Positions 1 through 6,739 of a DNA stretch of 10,217 nucleotides are shown piece after piece; the stretch's first letter is position 1; the number at the start of each line of letters is the position of its first letter. A model generated the notes under the pieces. That model saw nothing but the letters and a program-made list of their open reading frames with translations. It did no database searches and was not told the DNA's origin. Source of the stretch: Dehalococcoidales bacterium (lineage in GTDB: Bacteria > Chloroflexota > Dehalococcoidia > Dehalococcoidales > JAUXAE01). The stretch lies in contig JAUXAE010000032.1 of assembly GCA_030620035.1 (NCBI GenBank), positions 1 through 10,217 on the forward strand, given 5' to 3'. The position numbers were made by a program, and so were the translations under genes.

Positions 1-902
1 GCGAAGGGGCCGGCGTGGACCAGCACCGGTTGGCCCTCTAAGGTCTGGAGCAGGTTGGGATTGGCCGCCTTCACCATCCAGGCGGTCATGGCGCCATCTA
101 CCTCCAAGTCCCTGGTGGTAATCGGGTTGCCCTGCTTGTCATAGGCAACGACAATCCGTGACATCCGCTCACGAAGGTCCTTGAGGCTGGTAAAAACAGA
201 CAGGATGGCCATTATCTCGGAGCTTACCGATATGGCAAAGCCCGAGCGCATCATAAAACCGTCCATCTTGCCGCCGATACCGATAACAATGTCGCGCAGG
301 GCCTGAGCGCAAAAATCCATGCACCACTTCATCTCTATATTTCGCGGGTCAATATTGAGCCGCTTTAATTTTCTCTTGGCCAGAAACTCATCGCTGTTGT
401 TAAATTCGTGCTGCAGGCGGGAGGTCACCGCCACCATGGCCAGATTATGGGCATTGGTGACGTTGTCAATGTCACCGGTCAGCCCCAGGGAGAAAGGCGT
501 CAGCGGGATGCACTGGGAGAGGCCGCCACCGGCGGCGCTGCCCTTTATATTAAAGGTAGGGCCTCCTGAGGGCTGCCGAATGGCCCCGGATACCTTCTTG
601 CCCCGCCGGGCCAGCCCCGGCACCAGACCCATAGCGGTGGTACTCTTGCCTTCGCCCAGGGGTGTCGGCGTAATGGCGGTGACATCAATATACTTGGCGT
701 TGGGCCTATCTTCTAGGCGCCGCAAAACGGCGGCAAAATCTACCTTTCCCAGGTAGTGTCCCATGGGCAGCAGTTCCTCAGGTAGAATGCCCCACTCCTC
801 GGCTACCTGATGGACCGTTTTCATGTGCTTTTCTACCTCTTCAGCTATCTGCCAGTCGGCTAGCTTAGTCGGGTCTAGCTTGGTAAAGTCAAAGTTGGCC
901 AC
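1..902 (-). CDS. fhs: Formate--tetrahydrofolate ligase, N-terminal ~300 residues (3' end outside window)
   Basis: The enzyme makes 10-formyltetrahydrofolate from formate, ATP and tetrahydrofolate in the cytoplasm. It feeds the methyl branch of the Wood-Ljungdahl pathway and purine synthesis. Visible landmarks are the nucleotide loop TPTPLGEGKSTT at about residues 78-89, RQPSGGPTFNIKG at 109-121, AAGGGLSQ at 123-130, DIVIGIGGK, and near the cut edge NLLQTLEGQPVLVHAGPFA, which matches the family's conserved NLVQTLE...HGGPFA stretch. The start is GTG at 902-900: an in-frame TAA lies four codons upstream and a GGAG ribosome site sits 10 nt before it. The gene is cut at the window edge; the family is usually 550-600 residues. 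The segment LGLTGDIDN (139-147) differs from the usual LHFTGDFHA and lacks both histidines, so this is a divergent branch. It follows cooC by 86 nt on the same strand and is probably co-transcribed. Confidence 0.95.
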   Translation of the reverse strand, partial: MANFDFTKLDPTKLADWQIAEEVEKHMKTVHQVAEEWGILPEELLPMGHYLGKVDFAAVLRRLEDRPNAKYIDVTAITPTPLGEGKSTTAMGLVPGLARRGKKVSGAIRQPSGGPTFNIKGSAAGGGLSQCIPLTPFSLGLTGDIDNVTNAHNLAMVAVTSRLQHEFNNSDEFLAKRKLKRLNIDPRNIEMKWCMDFCAQALRDIVIGIGGKMDGFMMRSGFAISVSSEIMAILSVFTSLKDLRERMSRIVVAYDKQGNPITTRDLEVDGAMTAWMVKAANPNLLQTLEGQPVLVHAGPF

Positions 903-988
903 CTCTGATTATCTCCTTTCCTGTGATGTGTTTTTGTCGCTGGTTGGCTCGGTATTATTCCATAATTCGGGTGAAAATCGCCAATTTT

Positions 989-1768
989 CTATAACTTACC
1001 TCTATTGGTAGCTACCAGCATGTGATAAATATCCCCAACCGCCGAGGTAATCCCCCGGCTGGCGTCAAGAATAGACTGGTCGCCAATGTCGGCGGCCACT
1101 AATGCCGGGTCATAGGGAATGAAACCCAGAAACTGATAGCCCTTTAATCTATTGGTTATATATTCCCTCTCTTGCTCACTGCGTATCTTGTTAGCCACCA
1201 GGGCTACATTCTCCAGGCCGATATCCTTGGCCAGTCCAGCTATTCTATAGGCGGTCTCAATACTGGCCCGGCCCGGTTCGACGACGATAATCAGTTTATC
1301 CACTGACCTGGCCGTGCCCCGGCTAAGATGCTCGATACCGGCCGCCATATCCAGAATAACCACCTCGTCTCTGGCGATGAGCAGATGGGCCAGCAGGGCG
1401 GCCAGCAGGGCATTCTCCGGGCAGTAACAGCCACTGCCGCCCCTCTTCATCAGCCCCATCACCAGCAGCCTAATGCCGTCATGTTTCAAGGAATACCTTT
1501 CGGGCAGGTCGTCAACCCTTGGGTTCAGCTTGAAGAAGAGGCCGGCCTCACCGGGCCGTGTTTCTGTCCTCTGGGCAATAAGCTCCTTCATTTCCGATAT
1601 CGGGACTACCTTTTCAGCATCGGGGAAACCCATTGTGGCCGCCAGATTGGCATCGGGGTCAGCATCTATGGCGATGACGGAATACCCGGACCTAGCAAAG
1701 GCCCTGGCCAGAAGCGATGCCAGTAGCGTCTTGCCGACACCACCCTTGCCGCTGATAGCTATCTTCAT
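989..1768 (-). CDS. cooC: CooC-type nickel-insertion ATPase for CO dehydrogenase maturation
   Basis: This is a MinD/ParA-like P-loop ATPase of 259 residues, the usual size of CooC. The family loads nickel into the C-cluster of CO dehydrogenase. The deviant Walker A motif SGKGGVGKT spans residues 6-14, with the DADPDAN segment at 35-41. The paired cysteines of the metal site appear as C114-Y-C116 in GSGCYCPENALLAALL. LDMAAGIEHLSRGTA (139-153) is the Walker B region typical of CooC. The neighbouring fhs fits a Wood-Ljungdahl locus; CODH/ACS structural genes are not in the window. The ATG at 1768-1766 is preceded by AAGGA. A promoter with good -35 and -10 boxes lies about 110 nt upstream, so the leader is roughly 105 nt. 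Other MinD-family ATPases look similar around the Walker A motif, but the CXC motif and the AGIEHLSRGT segment favour CooC. Confidence 0.9.
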   Translation of the reverse strand: MKIAISGKGGVGKTLLASLLARAFARSGYSVIAIDADPDANLAATMGFPDAEKVVPISEMKELIAQRTETRPGEAGLFFKLNPRVDDLPERYSLKHDGIRLLVMGLMKRGGSGCYCPENALLAALLAHLLIARDEVVILDMAAGIEHLSRGTARSVDKLIIVVEPGRASIETAYRIAGLAKDIGLENVALVANKIRSEQEREYITNRLKGYQFLGFIPYDPALVAADIGDQSILDASRGITSAVGDIYHMLVATNRGKL

Positions 1769-1792
1769 AAAAATCCTTGTTTCTGGTATAAT
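1764..1792 (+). promoter_or_regulatory. Extended -10 promoter reading toward the cysteine-rich gene
   Basis: TTCATA (1764-1769) and a perfect TATAAT (1787-1792) are 17 nt apart, and TGG directly before the -10 box gives an extended -10 motif. The -35 box overlaps the cooC start codon on the other strand. Predicted transcription starts near 1799 and gives a leader of about 165 nt before the ATG at 1964. The -35 box matches at only four of six positions, so confidence rests mainly on the -10 region. Confidence 0.5.
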
Positions 1793-1880
1793 GCAGCTGG
1801 TACTTCAGTAGGTCTGGGGTTAGTTATCGATATCTTTCTAAATTGTTATTAGACTATATCTAAAGTTATAGGACATAAGT

Positions 1881-1910
1881 AGTATAGCCTATGACTAGCT
1901 GAGCCGTCAA
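1881..1910 (-). promoter_or_regulatory. Sigma70-like promoter reading toward cooC
   Basis: On the minus strand TTGACG (1910-1905) and TATACT (1886-1881) are separated by 18 nt. Each box matches the consensus at five of six positions. The predicted transcript would start near 1874 and give a leader of about 105 nt before the cooC ATG. A small palindrome, ATAGCCTAT (1884-1892), overlaps the -10 box. This is inferred from sequence only. Confidence 0.6.
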
Positions 1911-1954
1911 GCTTGGAAGGTCTACCTGAAGTTGAGTCCTTAAATCTGCGGAGC

Positions 1955-1958
1955 GGAG
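1955..1958 (+). promoter_or_regulatory. Ribosome binding site GGAG that decides the start of the cysteine-rich gene
   Basis: GGAG is followed by 5 nt and then ATG at 1964. The longer reading frame could open at TTG 1913, but that codon has no comparable site and would overlap the -35 region of the cooC promoter. Confidence 0.6.
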
Positions 1959-1963
1959 TAGAT

Positions 1964-2530
1964 ATGCACCATGTTTTACCCTTTTACGGGCGCTACCAGC
2001 ACAAATTCCTCAAGGCATACATGGCCCTGGCCAAACTCACCAGGATTCCGCTAATAGGCAGGCTGGTAAGGTGGCTGGCTAATCAATACGCCGCCAACCA
2101 GCATGGTGGCTACCTGCTCACCCTGGAAGAGGCCGAGGGGATAATTGATGCCTCAGACAACGTGGCCCTGGCCCCCTGTAGCTGCCGCCAGGTATTTGGC
2201 AATTGCCACCGGCCGATTTTGAGCGAGATAGTCGTCGGTGCCGGCCAGGAGGTGTATTCCGGGTTAAATGGCCACAATTTTCACCAGGTTTCTAAAGATG
2301 AGGCCAAGGAGATTGTGCGGCAGTGCCATCATCAGGGGATGATGCATACTATTATGCACTGTCAGGGGCTATTCTATGCTATCTGTAATTGCTGTACCTG
2401 TTGCTGTGTGCCCTTTAGATTAAGGCGAGACTATGGCATAGAGTACGCCATAGTAAGGAATAAAAATATCATCGCCGACTACCAGAAGCAGTGGCTTCTA
2501 GCCGGCAGTGGAGGTGCCAGTGCAGATTAG
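1964..2530 (+). CDS. Cysteine-rich putative Fe-S protein, function unknown
   Basis: The 188-residue protein has 11 cysteines in two groups: APCSCRQVFGNC (Cys 72, 74, 81) and Cys 121 and 133 leading to the dense cluster FYAICNCCTCCCVPFRL (Cys 141, 143, 144, 146, 147, 148). This spacing suggests metal or Fe-S cluster binding but is not the CxxCxxCxxxC ferredoxin pattern. I recall proteins with the same CxCR...ICNCCxCCC layout in anaerobes, annotated only as 4Fe-4S-like; no role is established to my knowledge. The N-terminal 60 residues carry basic and hydrophobic stretches (KLTRIPLIGRLVRWLANQY), perhaps an amphipathic helix; I see no signal peptide. It lies divergent to cooC and overlaps the next gene by 11 nt, so those two are probably translated together. 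ATG 1964 is preferred because of its GGAG site; TTG 1913 would add 17 residues. Confidence 0.75.
   Translation: MHHVLPFYGRYQHKFLKAYMALAKLTRIPLIGRLVRWLANQYAANQHGGYLLTLEEAEGIIDASDNVALAPCSCRQVFGNCHRPILSEIVVGAGQEVYSGLNGHNFHQVSKDEAKEIVRQCHHQGMMHTIMHCQGLFYAICNCCTCCCVPFRLRRDYGIEYAIVRNKNIIADYQKQWLLAGSGGASAD
2510..2514 (+). promoter_or_regulatory. Ribosome binding site GGAGG that decides the start of the 116-residue gene
   Basis: GGAGG is followed by 5 nt and then GTG at 2520. Two other in-frame GTG codons (2508 and 2514) overlap this site, so 2520 is the best start. The site lies inside the end of the upstream gene, which suggests translational coupling. Confidence 0.6.
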
Positions 2531-2870
2531 AAAAACATACCAGAATGTAAAGCCAGAGCTTCTTTTTGACGAGCTTAAAGACCTTATCGTAAAGCAGGGG
2601 GCCTCTGAGGATGAGGCCAAGATGGAGACCTACACCCTGCCCAGCGACACCTCATCTTTTATCTCTCGGGGGACACTGACCTTCAAGCTTCGGACTGGGC
2701 CGGGTAAGCCGGCCGAAGAGGGCATCAGGCTGCATATTATCGGTTCGGCCAGAGGCGAGACCAAGGTAATGATTGATATTAATAGTAGTCTCTTCCCTCA
2801 GGACAAAGTGGCCGCTCTACAGGATGACCTGGACTTCATACTGGGCTCATACGAGGTAAAACCGGGCTAG
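2520..2870 (+). CDS. Hypothetical protein, 116 residues
   Basis: I do not recognise this family. The product is a small soluble protein without cysteines, membrane segments or a signal peptide. A helix-like N-terminus (KPELLFDELKDLIVKQGA) is followed by alternating hydrophobic and polar stretches (GTLTFKLRTG, IRLHIIGSARGETKVMIDI) that read like the beta strands of a compact alpha/beta fold, and then a helix (DKVAALQDDLDFILGSYE). The pattern loosely recalls small START/SRPBCC-like folds, but I have no motif to support that. The start is GTG 2520 with GGAGG upstream; the gene overlaps the cysteine-rich gene by 11 nt and probably shares its transcript. The coding style matches its neighbours, so it is very likely a real gene. 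Confidence 0.7.
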   Translation: MQIRKTYQNVKPELLFDELKDLIVKQGASEDEAKMETYTLPSDTSSFISRGTLTFKLRTGPGKPAEEGIRLHIIGSARGETKVMIDINSSLFPQDKVAALQDDLDFILGSYEVKPG

Positions 2871-2910
2871 GTCTCATCGAAAAAGGGGCTTTGCTCAAAG
2901 TACTGCCAGT

Positions 2911-2939
2911 TTGAAGAATGCCTGGCTATAGGCTATAAT
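2911..2939 (+). promoter_or_regulatory. Sigma70-like promoter for the aspS-tig-clpP operon
   Basis: TTGAAG (2911-2916) and a perfect TATAAT (2934-2939) are 17 nt apart in the 108-nt gap before aspS. Transcription would start near 2946, about 33 nt before the TTG start codon. This is the strongest promoter match I see in the window. Confidence 0.7.
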
Positions 2940-2978
2940 CAGCCCAAAATCGGGGCATTTCTAGATTAGGAGACACTC

Positions 2979-4778
2979 TTGCTCAAGAGTCACAGTTGTG
3001 GTGAGTTAAACGAGAGCCATGTTGGCACTAGGGTAACCCTGGCCGGCTGGGTCAACCGCCGCCGTGACCACGGCGGACTGATATTTATTGACCTTCGGGA
3101 TAGGCAGGGCATCGCCCAGGTGGTCTTCAATCCGGAGAAGTCACGGCCATGCCACGAGGTGGCCAGCAAGCTGCGCAACGAATATGTGGTCAGGGCCAGT
3201 GGGGAGGTTGCCCGGCGCCCTCCAGGAACCGAGAATCCCAAACTGGCCACCGGTTATGTTGAGGTTATCGCCGATGATGCCCAGATTCTCAACCCATCAA
3301 AGACACCACCCTTTTATATCAATGATGAGGTGGAGGTTGAGGAGGGGCTGCGTCTCAAGTATCGCTATTTAGACCTGCGGCGGCCTCGAATGAAGGAGAA
3401 TCTGATATTAAGGCACCGGGTGGTCAAGTTTATCCGTGATTTCCTGGATGCCAGGGGGTTTATTGAGGTGGAGACGCCGATACTAATCAAGAGTACCCCC
3501 GAGGGGGCCCGAGACTACCTGGTACCCAGCCGCCTCTCTCCCGGCAAATTCTATGCCCTGCCCCAGTCACCACAGCAGCTGAAACAGCTATTGATGGTGG
3601 CTGGCGTTGAGAAGTATTACCAGATAGCCAGGTGCTTTCGTGATGAGGACACCCGTGCCGATCGCCAGCCTGAGTTCACCCAGCTTGACCTGGAGATGAG
3701 CTTTGTTGATGAAGAGGATATACTAAACCTGCTTGAGGAGCTCTTTACCGGTCTGGTTGAGGCGGTCAAACCGGAGACGGGAATTAACAAGCCCTTCCCC
3801 AGGCTGACCTTTGCTCAGGCCATGGAGCGTTACGGCACGGACAAGCCTGATTTACGCTTCGGACTGGAAATAGGCGACCTGTCCCACACTGTTGCCCAGT
3901 CCGGTTTTACCATCTTCAGTTCGGCCATATCCCAGGGCGGCCGGGTAAAGGGCATCTGCGCTCCGGGTTGTGGCGGTTATACCAAGGGCCAGCTTGACGA
4001 GCTGAACCAGCTAGCCAAGAGCCTTGGTGCCGCCGGCTTGGTAACGATGTCACTGGGCACATCAGCTGGTAATTTAGATGGTTTAACCATGGCCATGATT
4101 AAATCGGTGGCGGCCAAGTTCCTGACCCTAGACCAGGTTAGGGAAATGGCCCAGCGATTGGGCGCCAAAGCTGGTGACCTAATGCTTATCGTTGCCGGGA
4201 AAGAGGAAATAGTTAGCCCGGTGCTGGCTGAACTGCGCCAGGAGATGGGGCGGCGGCTTAAGCTGGCACCGGCCGACCAGCTTGCCTTTGCCTTCATTAC
4301 CGATTTCCCCCTGTTTGCCTGGAATGAGGACCTGGGGCACTGGGAGGTGATGCACCATCCCTTCACCGCACCCCGGGACGAGGATGTGCCCCTGCTGGAT
4401 ACCGCTCCGGGGAGGGTGCGCAGCCGCCACTATGATATGGTCTGTAATGGCTATGAGATTGCCGGGGGCAGTATCAGGATCCATACCAGCCGGCTTCAGA
4501 GGAAGGTTTTCCGGCTGCTGGGCTACAGTGATGAGGAGGTTAAGGAGCGCTTTGGCCATCTGCTTGAGGCCTTTGACTATGGTGCTCCACCCCACGGCGG
4601 TGTTGCCCCGGGTATTGACCGCATTGTCATGATACTATCGGGGGAGGAGACCATCCGCGAGGTAATCCCCTTTCCCAAGAACCAGAATGCGGTTGATGTG
4701 CTGTTTGACGCCCCGTCACCGGTCACCGAAGAGCAGCTGGCGGAACTGCACCTGTGCCTGGAAAAGGAGACGGACTAA
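2979..4778 (+). CDS. aspS: Aspartyl-tRNA synthetase, bacterial type, probably non-discriminating
   Basis: This class IIb enzyme charges tRNA-Asp with aspartate. At 599 residues it is full length. In order it has an N-terminal OB-fold anticodon domain (about 1-110, with GWVNRRRDHGGLIFIDLRDR at 23-42), catalytic motif 1 (FLDARGFIEVETP, 155-167), QSPQQLKQLLM (196-206), motif 2 (CFRDEDTRADRQPEFTQLD, 219-237), the bacterial GAD insertion (about 285-420), and motif 3 (GVAPGIDRIVMI, 541-552). His31 and Gly83 occupy positions reported to favour relaxed specificity toward tRNA-Asn, which suggests an enzyme that also makes Asp-tRNA-Asn for the GatCAB amidotransferase. The start is TTG at 2979 with AGGAG 6 nt upstream; there is no nearby ATG, and the protein begins as expected for the family. 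It is the first gene of the operon with tig and clpP. Confidence 0.97.
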   Translation: MLKSHSCGELNESHVGTRVTLAGWVNRRRDHGGLIFIDLRDRQGIAQVVFNPEKSRPCHEVASKLRNEYVVRASGEVARRPPGTENPKLATGYVEVIADDAQILNPSKTPPFYINDEVEVEEGLRLKYRYLDLRRPRMKENLILRHRVVKFIRDFLDARGFIEVETPILIKSTPEGARDYLVPSRLSPGKFYALPQSPQQLKQLLMVAGVEKYYQIARCFRDEDTRADRQPEFTQLDLEMSFVDEEDILNLLEELFTGLVEAVKPETGINKPFPRLTFAQAMERYGTDKPDLRFGLEIGDLSHTVAQSGFTIFSSAISQGGRVKGICAPGCGGYTKGQLDELNQLAKSLGAAGLVTMSLGTSAGNLDGLTMAMIKSVAAKFLTLDQVREMAQRLGAKAGDLMLIVAGKEEIVSPVLAELRQEMGRRLKLAPADQLAFAFITDFPLFAWNEDLGHWEVMHHPFTAPRDEDVPLLDTAPGRVRSRHYDMVCNGYEIAGGSIRIHTSRLQRKVFRLLGYSDEEVKERFGHLLEAFDYGAPPHGGVAPGIDRIVMILSGEETIREVIPFPKNQNAVDVLFDAPSPVTEEQLAELHLCLEKETD

Positions 4779-4786
4779 AGGGGTCA

Positions 4787-6121
4787 ATGAAGGTAATTGA
4801 GAAGAAGATAGAGAACAGCCAGGCATTATTAACCATTGAGATGACACCGGCCGAGCTAGAGGCGTCCCTGGAGAGGTCTTACCACCGTCTGGTCAAGAAA
4901 GCTGACATTCCCGGCTTTCGCAAGGGCAGGGCACCGCGGGCGGTACTGGAACACCATATCGGCAGGGATAAACTCCTTGATGATGCCTTAAGCGACCTGC
5001 TACCCCAGGCCTGCGAGGATGCCCTAAAGGAACAGGAGATTCAGGCGTTTGCCCGGCCCACTGTTGAGGTAACCAAAACTGAGCCGCTAGTATTCAAGGC
5101 GACGGTGCCGCTGCCGCCCAGTGTGGAGCTGGGTGACTATCACAGTATTAAGGATAAACCCAAGCCGGTGAGGTTAAAAGAGACTGATGTTAATGCTATA
5201 ATAGACCAGCTGCGCCATCAGCGGGCTACCTGGGAGCCGGTAGAGCGTCCGGTGCAGCTTAATGACCTGGTGGTTATTGATGTTGAAGGCAGTGCTGATG
5301 GCAAAACCTTTATAAATCAGCACGGGGCCCAGTATCCGGTGCGCCAGGATGCCAACTACCCGGCACCAGGCTTTGCCCAAAAGCTGCTGGGAATGAAGAG
5401 GGATGAGGAGAGGCAGTTCAGCCTCAAGTTTCCTGATGGCTACGGTAGAAGCGAGTTGTCCGGAAAAGAGGCCTCGTTTAGGGTTAAGGTTTTTGAGGTC
5501 AAGGAAGAGAAGCTGCCCGAGCTGGATGATGAATTTGCCAAGGGAGTTAACCCGGAATTTGAAACGCTGGAAGCCCTGCGGCAGCAGGTCTCGGCCAATT
5601 TAAAACAGAGGGCCGAAGACAAGGCCAGGCAGGACTTTGAGGACAGGGTGATTGAGGCGGCCACCAAGATGAGCCGGGTAGAGTACCCGCCAGTCCTGGT
5701 GGATATGGAGGTTGACCGCATGGCTGGCCAGCAGGTACAGCGATGGCAGATGGCCGCCCGCAGCCCGGAGGAGTTCCGGGAGAGGCTTATCCAGACACCT
5801 GTGGAGAAGCTGCGGGAGGAGTACCGGCCATCGGCCACCGAGAGGGTTACCCAGTCTCTGGTGCTGGGCCAGATTGCTGTTGAGGAGAAGATTGAGGTTA
5901 GTGACCAAGAGGTTGACAAACATATTGAGCGGCTCACAGAAGGTGCCGCTGAGGATAAGGAAGAGCAACAGAAAAACCTGGATACCCCGGAGAATCGTGA
6001 GCACATCAGGCAGCTACTACTGACGCGAAAGACCATTGAGAGACTAGCGGAAATAGCCAGAGGTTCCGCCAAGAAAATAAAGAAGAAACAAATAAAGAAG
6101 AAACAAAAGGAGGCCAAATGA
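4787..6121 (+). CDS. tig: Trigger factor, ribosome-associated chaperone
   Basis: Trigger factor binds near the ribosome exit tunnel and shields nascent chains; its middle domain is an FKBP-type prolyl isomerase. The 444-residue product has the ribosome-docking signature GFRKGRAPR at about 43-51, a PPIase-like domain at about 150-240 (DLVVIDVEGSADGKTF, then FPDGYG), and a helical, charged C-terminal chaperone domain. The last 18 residues are strongly basic and contain the duplicated pentapeptide IKKKQIKKKQ. The start is ATG 4787 with AAAGGGG just upstream, 8 nt after aspS stops; the longer frame from 4754 would overlap aspS. Its TGA overlaps the clpP ATG (ATGA), a coupling often seen between tig and clpP. 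Confidence 0.96.
   Translation: MKVIEKKIENSQALLTIEMTPAELEASLERSYHRLVKKADIPGFRKGRAPRAVLEHHIGRDKLLDDALSDLLPQACEDALKEQEIQAFARPTVEVTKTEPLVFKATVPLPPSVELGDYHSIKDKPKPVRLKETDVNAIIDQLRHQRATWEPVERPVQLNDLVVIDVEGSADGKTFINQHGAQYPVRQDANYPAPGFAQKLLGMKRDEERQFSLKFPDGYGRSELSGKEASFRVKVFEVKEEKLPELDDEFAKGVNPEFETLEALRQQVSANLKQRAEDKARQDFEDRVIEAATKMSRVEYPPVLVDMEVDRMAGQQVQRWQMAARSPEEFRERLIQTPVEKLREEYRPSATERVTQSLVLGQIAVEEKIEVSDQEVDKHIERLTEGAAEDKEEQQKNLDTPENREHIRQLLLTRKTIERLAEIARGSAKKIKKKQIKKKQKEAK
6075..6107 (+). repeat. Perfect 15-bp tandem duplication at the 3' end of tig
   Basis: The unit ATAAAGAAGAAACAA occurs twice in a row (6077-6091 and 6092-6106), with matching flanking A residues. It is in frame and encodes IKKKQ twice in the lysine-rich tail of trigger factor, just before the clpP ribosome site. 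Confidence 0.85.
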
Positions 6122-6735
6122 ACAAGCTAGCAAGGAATGTTATTCCCATGGTAATTGAAAGCGGCGCCAGGGGCGAGAGGGCTTTTGACATATATTCACT
6201 GCTGCTAAAAGAGCGCATTGTCATGCTGGGCACGCCCATTAATGACCAGGTGGCCAATGTTATCATCGCCCAGCTTCTCTATCTGGAGCGAGAAGACCCG
6301 GACAAGGACATAAGCCTCTATATTCTCTGCCCCGGGGGTGTTATCAGTGCCGGTCTGGCTATTTACGACACCATGCAGCTTATCCGTCCTGATGTATCAA
6401 CAATCTGTGTCGGGCTGGCCGCCAGTATGGGGACACTGCTGCTTTGTGCCGGGGCCAAGGGTAAGCGCTATGCCCTGCCCAGCGCTACTATACACATGCA
6501 CCAGGCGGTAGGCGGTGCCCAGGGACAGGCGGCTGATATTGAGATTGCCGCCCGCGAGATTATGCGGCTGCAGGACATAATCCGCAGCATTCTGGTCAAG
6601 CACACCGGCCAGACCAAGGAGAAGATAACCCATGATACCGACCGTGACTTCTACCTCAACCCGGAGCAGGCAGTGGAGTATGGTATCGTGGACGAGATTC
6701 TGCGCAAACCGCCAGAGGAGTTGGCCAAGAAATAG
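6118..6735 (+). CDS. clpP: ATP-dependent Clp protease proteolytic subunit
   Basis: ClpP forms the barrel-shaped serine protease that degrades proteins unfolded by ClpX or ClpA/ClpC. The 205-residue product has all three catalytic residues in family context: Ser103 in GLAASMGTLLLCAG, His128 in HMHQAVGGAQGQAADIEI, and Asp177 in DTDRDFYLNPEQAVEYGIVD. The spacings (25 and 49 residues) equal those of E. coli ClpP. The strand usually written INSPGGSVTAG reads ILCPGGVISAG here (about 69-79), a modest departure near the substrate groove. The ATG overlaps the tig stop, with AGGAGG 4 nt upstream. A second in-frame ATG lies at residue 11, within the segment that is often processed. clpX does not follow; the next gene is convergent. 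Confidence 0.96.
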   Translation: MNKLARNVIPMVIESGARGERAFDIYSLLLKERIVMLGTPINDQVANVIIAQLLYLEREDPDKDISLYILCPGGVISAGLAIYDTMQLIRPDVSTICVGLAASMGTLLLCAGAKGKRYALPSATIHMHQAVGGAQGQAADIEIAAREIMRLQDIIRSILVKHTGQTKEKITHDTDRDFYLNPEQAVEYGIVDEILRKPPEELAKK

Positions 6736-6739
6736 CTAT
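6732..6739. other. Palindrome ATAGCTAT carrying the stop codons of clpP and the PfkB kinase
   Basis: The plus-strand TAG of clpP (6733-6735) and the minus-strand TAG of the kinase gene (6738-6736) lie back to back in one 8-bp palindrome. No room remains for an intrinsic terminator between the convergent genes, and I see no hairpin with a T-run nearby. Confidence 0.8.

Noticed and set aside
319..756. 145-residue plus-strand open frame opposite fhs
   Set aside because: Entirely antisense to a well-supported fhs reading frame and without recognisable motifs.
903..988. Possible hairpin (GAAAAT/ATTTTC around 973-990) between cooC and fhs
   Set aside because: Only six A/T-rich pairs, overlapping the cooC stop and without a convincing T-run; too weak to call a terminator.
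1913..1963. TTG-started 17-residue extension of the cysteine-rich protein
   Set aside because: No good ribosome site before TTG 1913, while ATG 1964 has GGAG at 5 nt; the extension would also begin on the cooC promoter.
2871..2910. Possible terminator after the 116-residue gene (CTTTGCTCAAAG)
   Set aside because: Five pairs around a two-base loop without a T-run; not a credible terminator.
5440..6117. 225-residue minus-strand open frame opposite tig
   Set aside because: Low-complexity serine and phenylalanine-rich translation, fully antisense to a clear trigger factor gene; it is a shadow of the lysine- and glutamate-rich coding strand.
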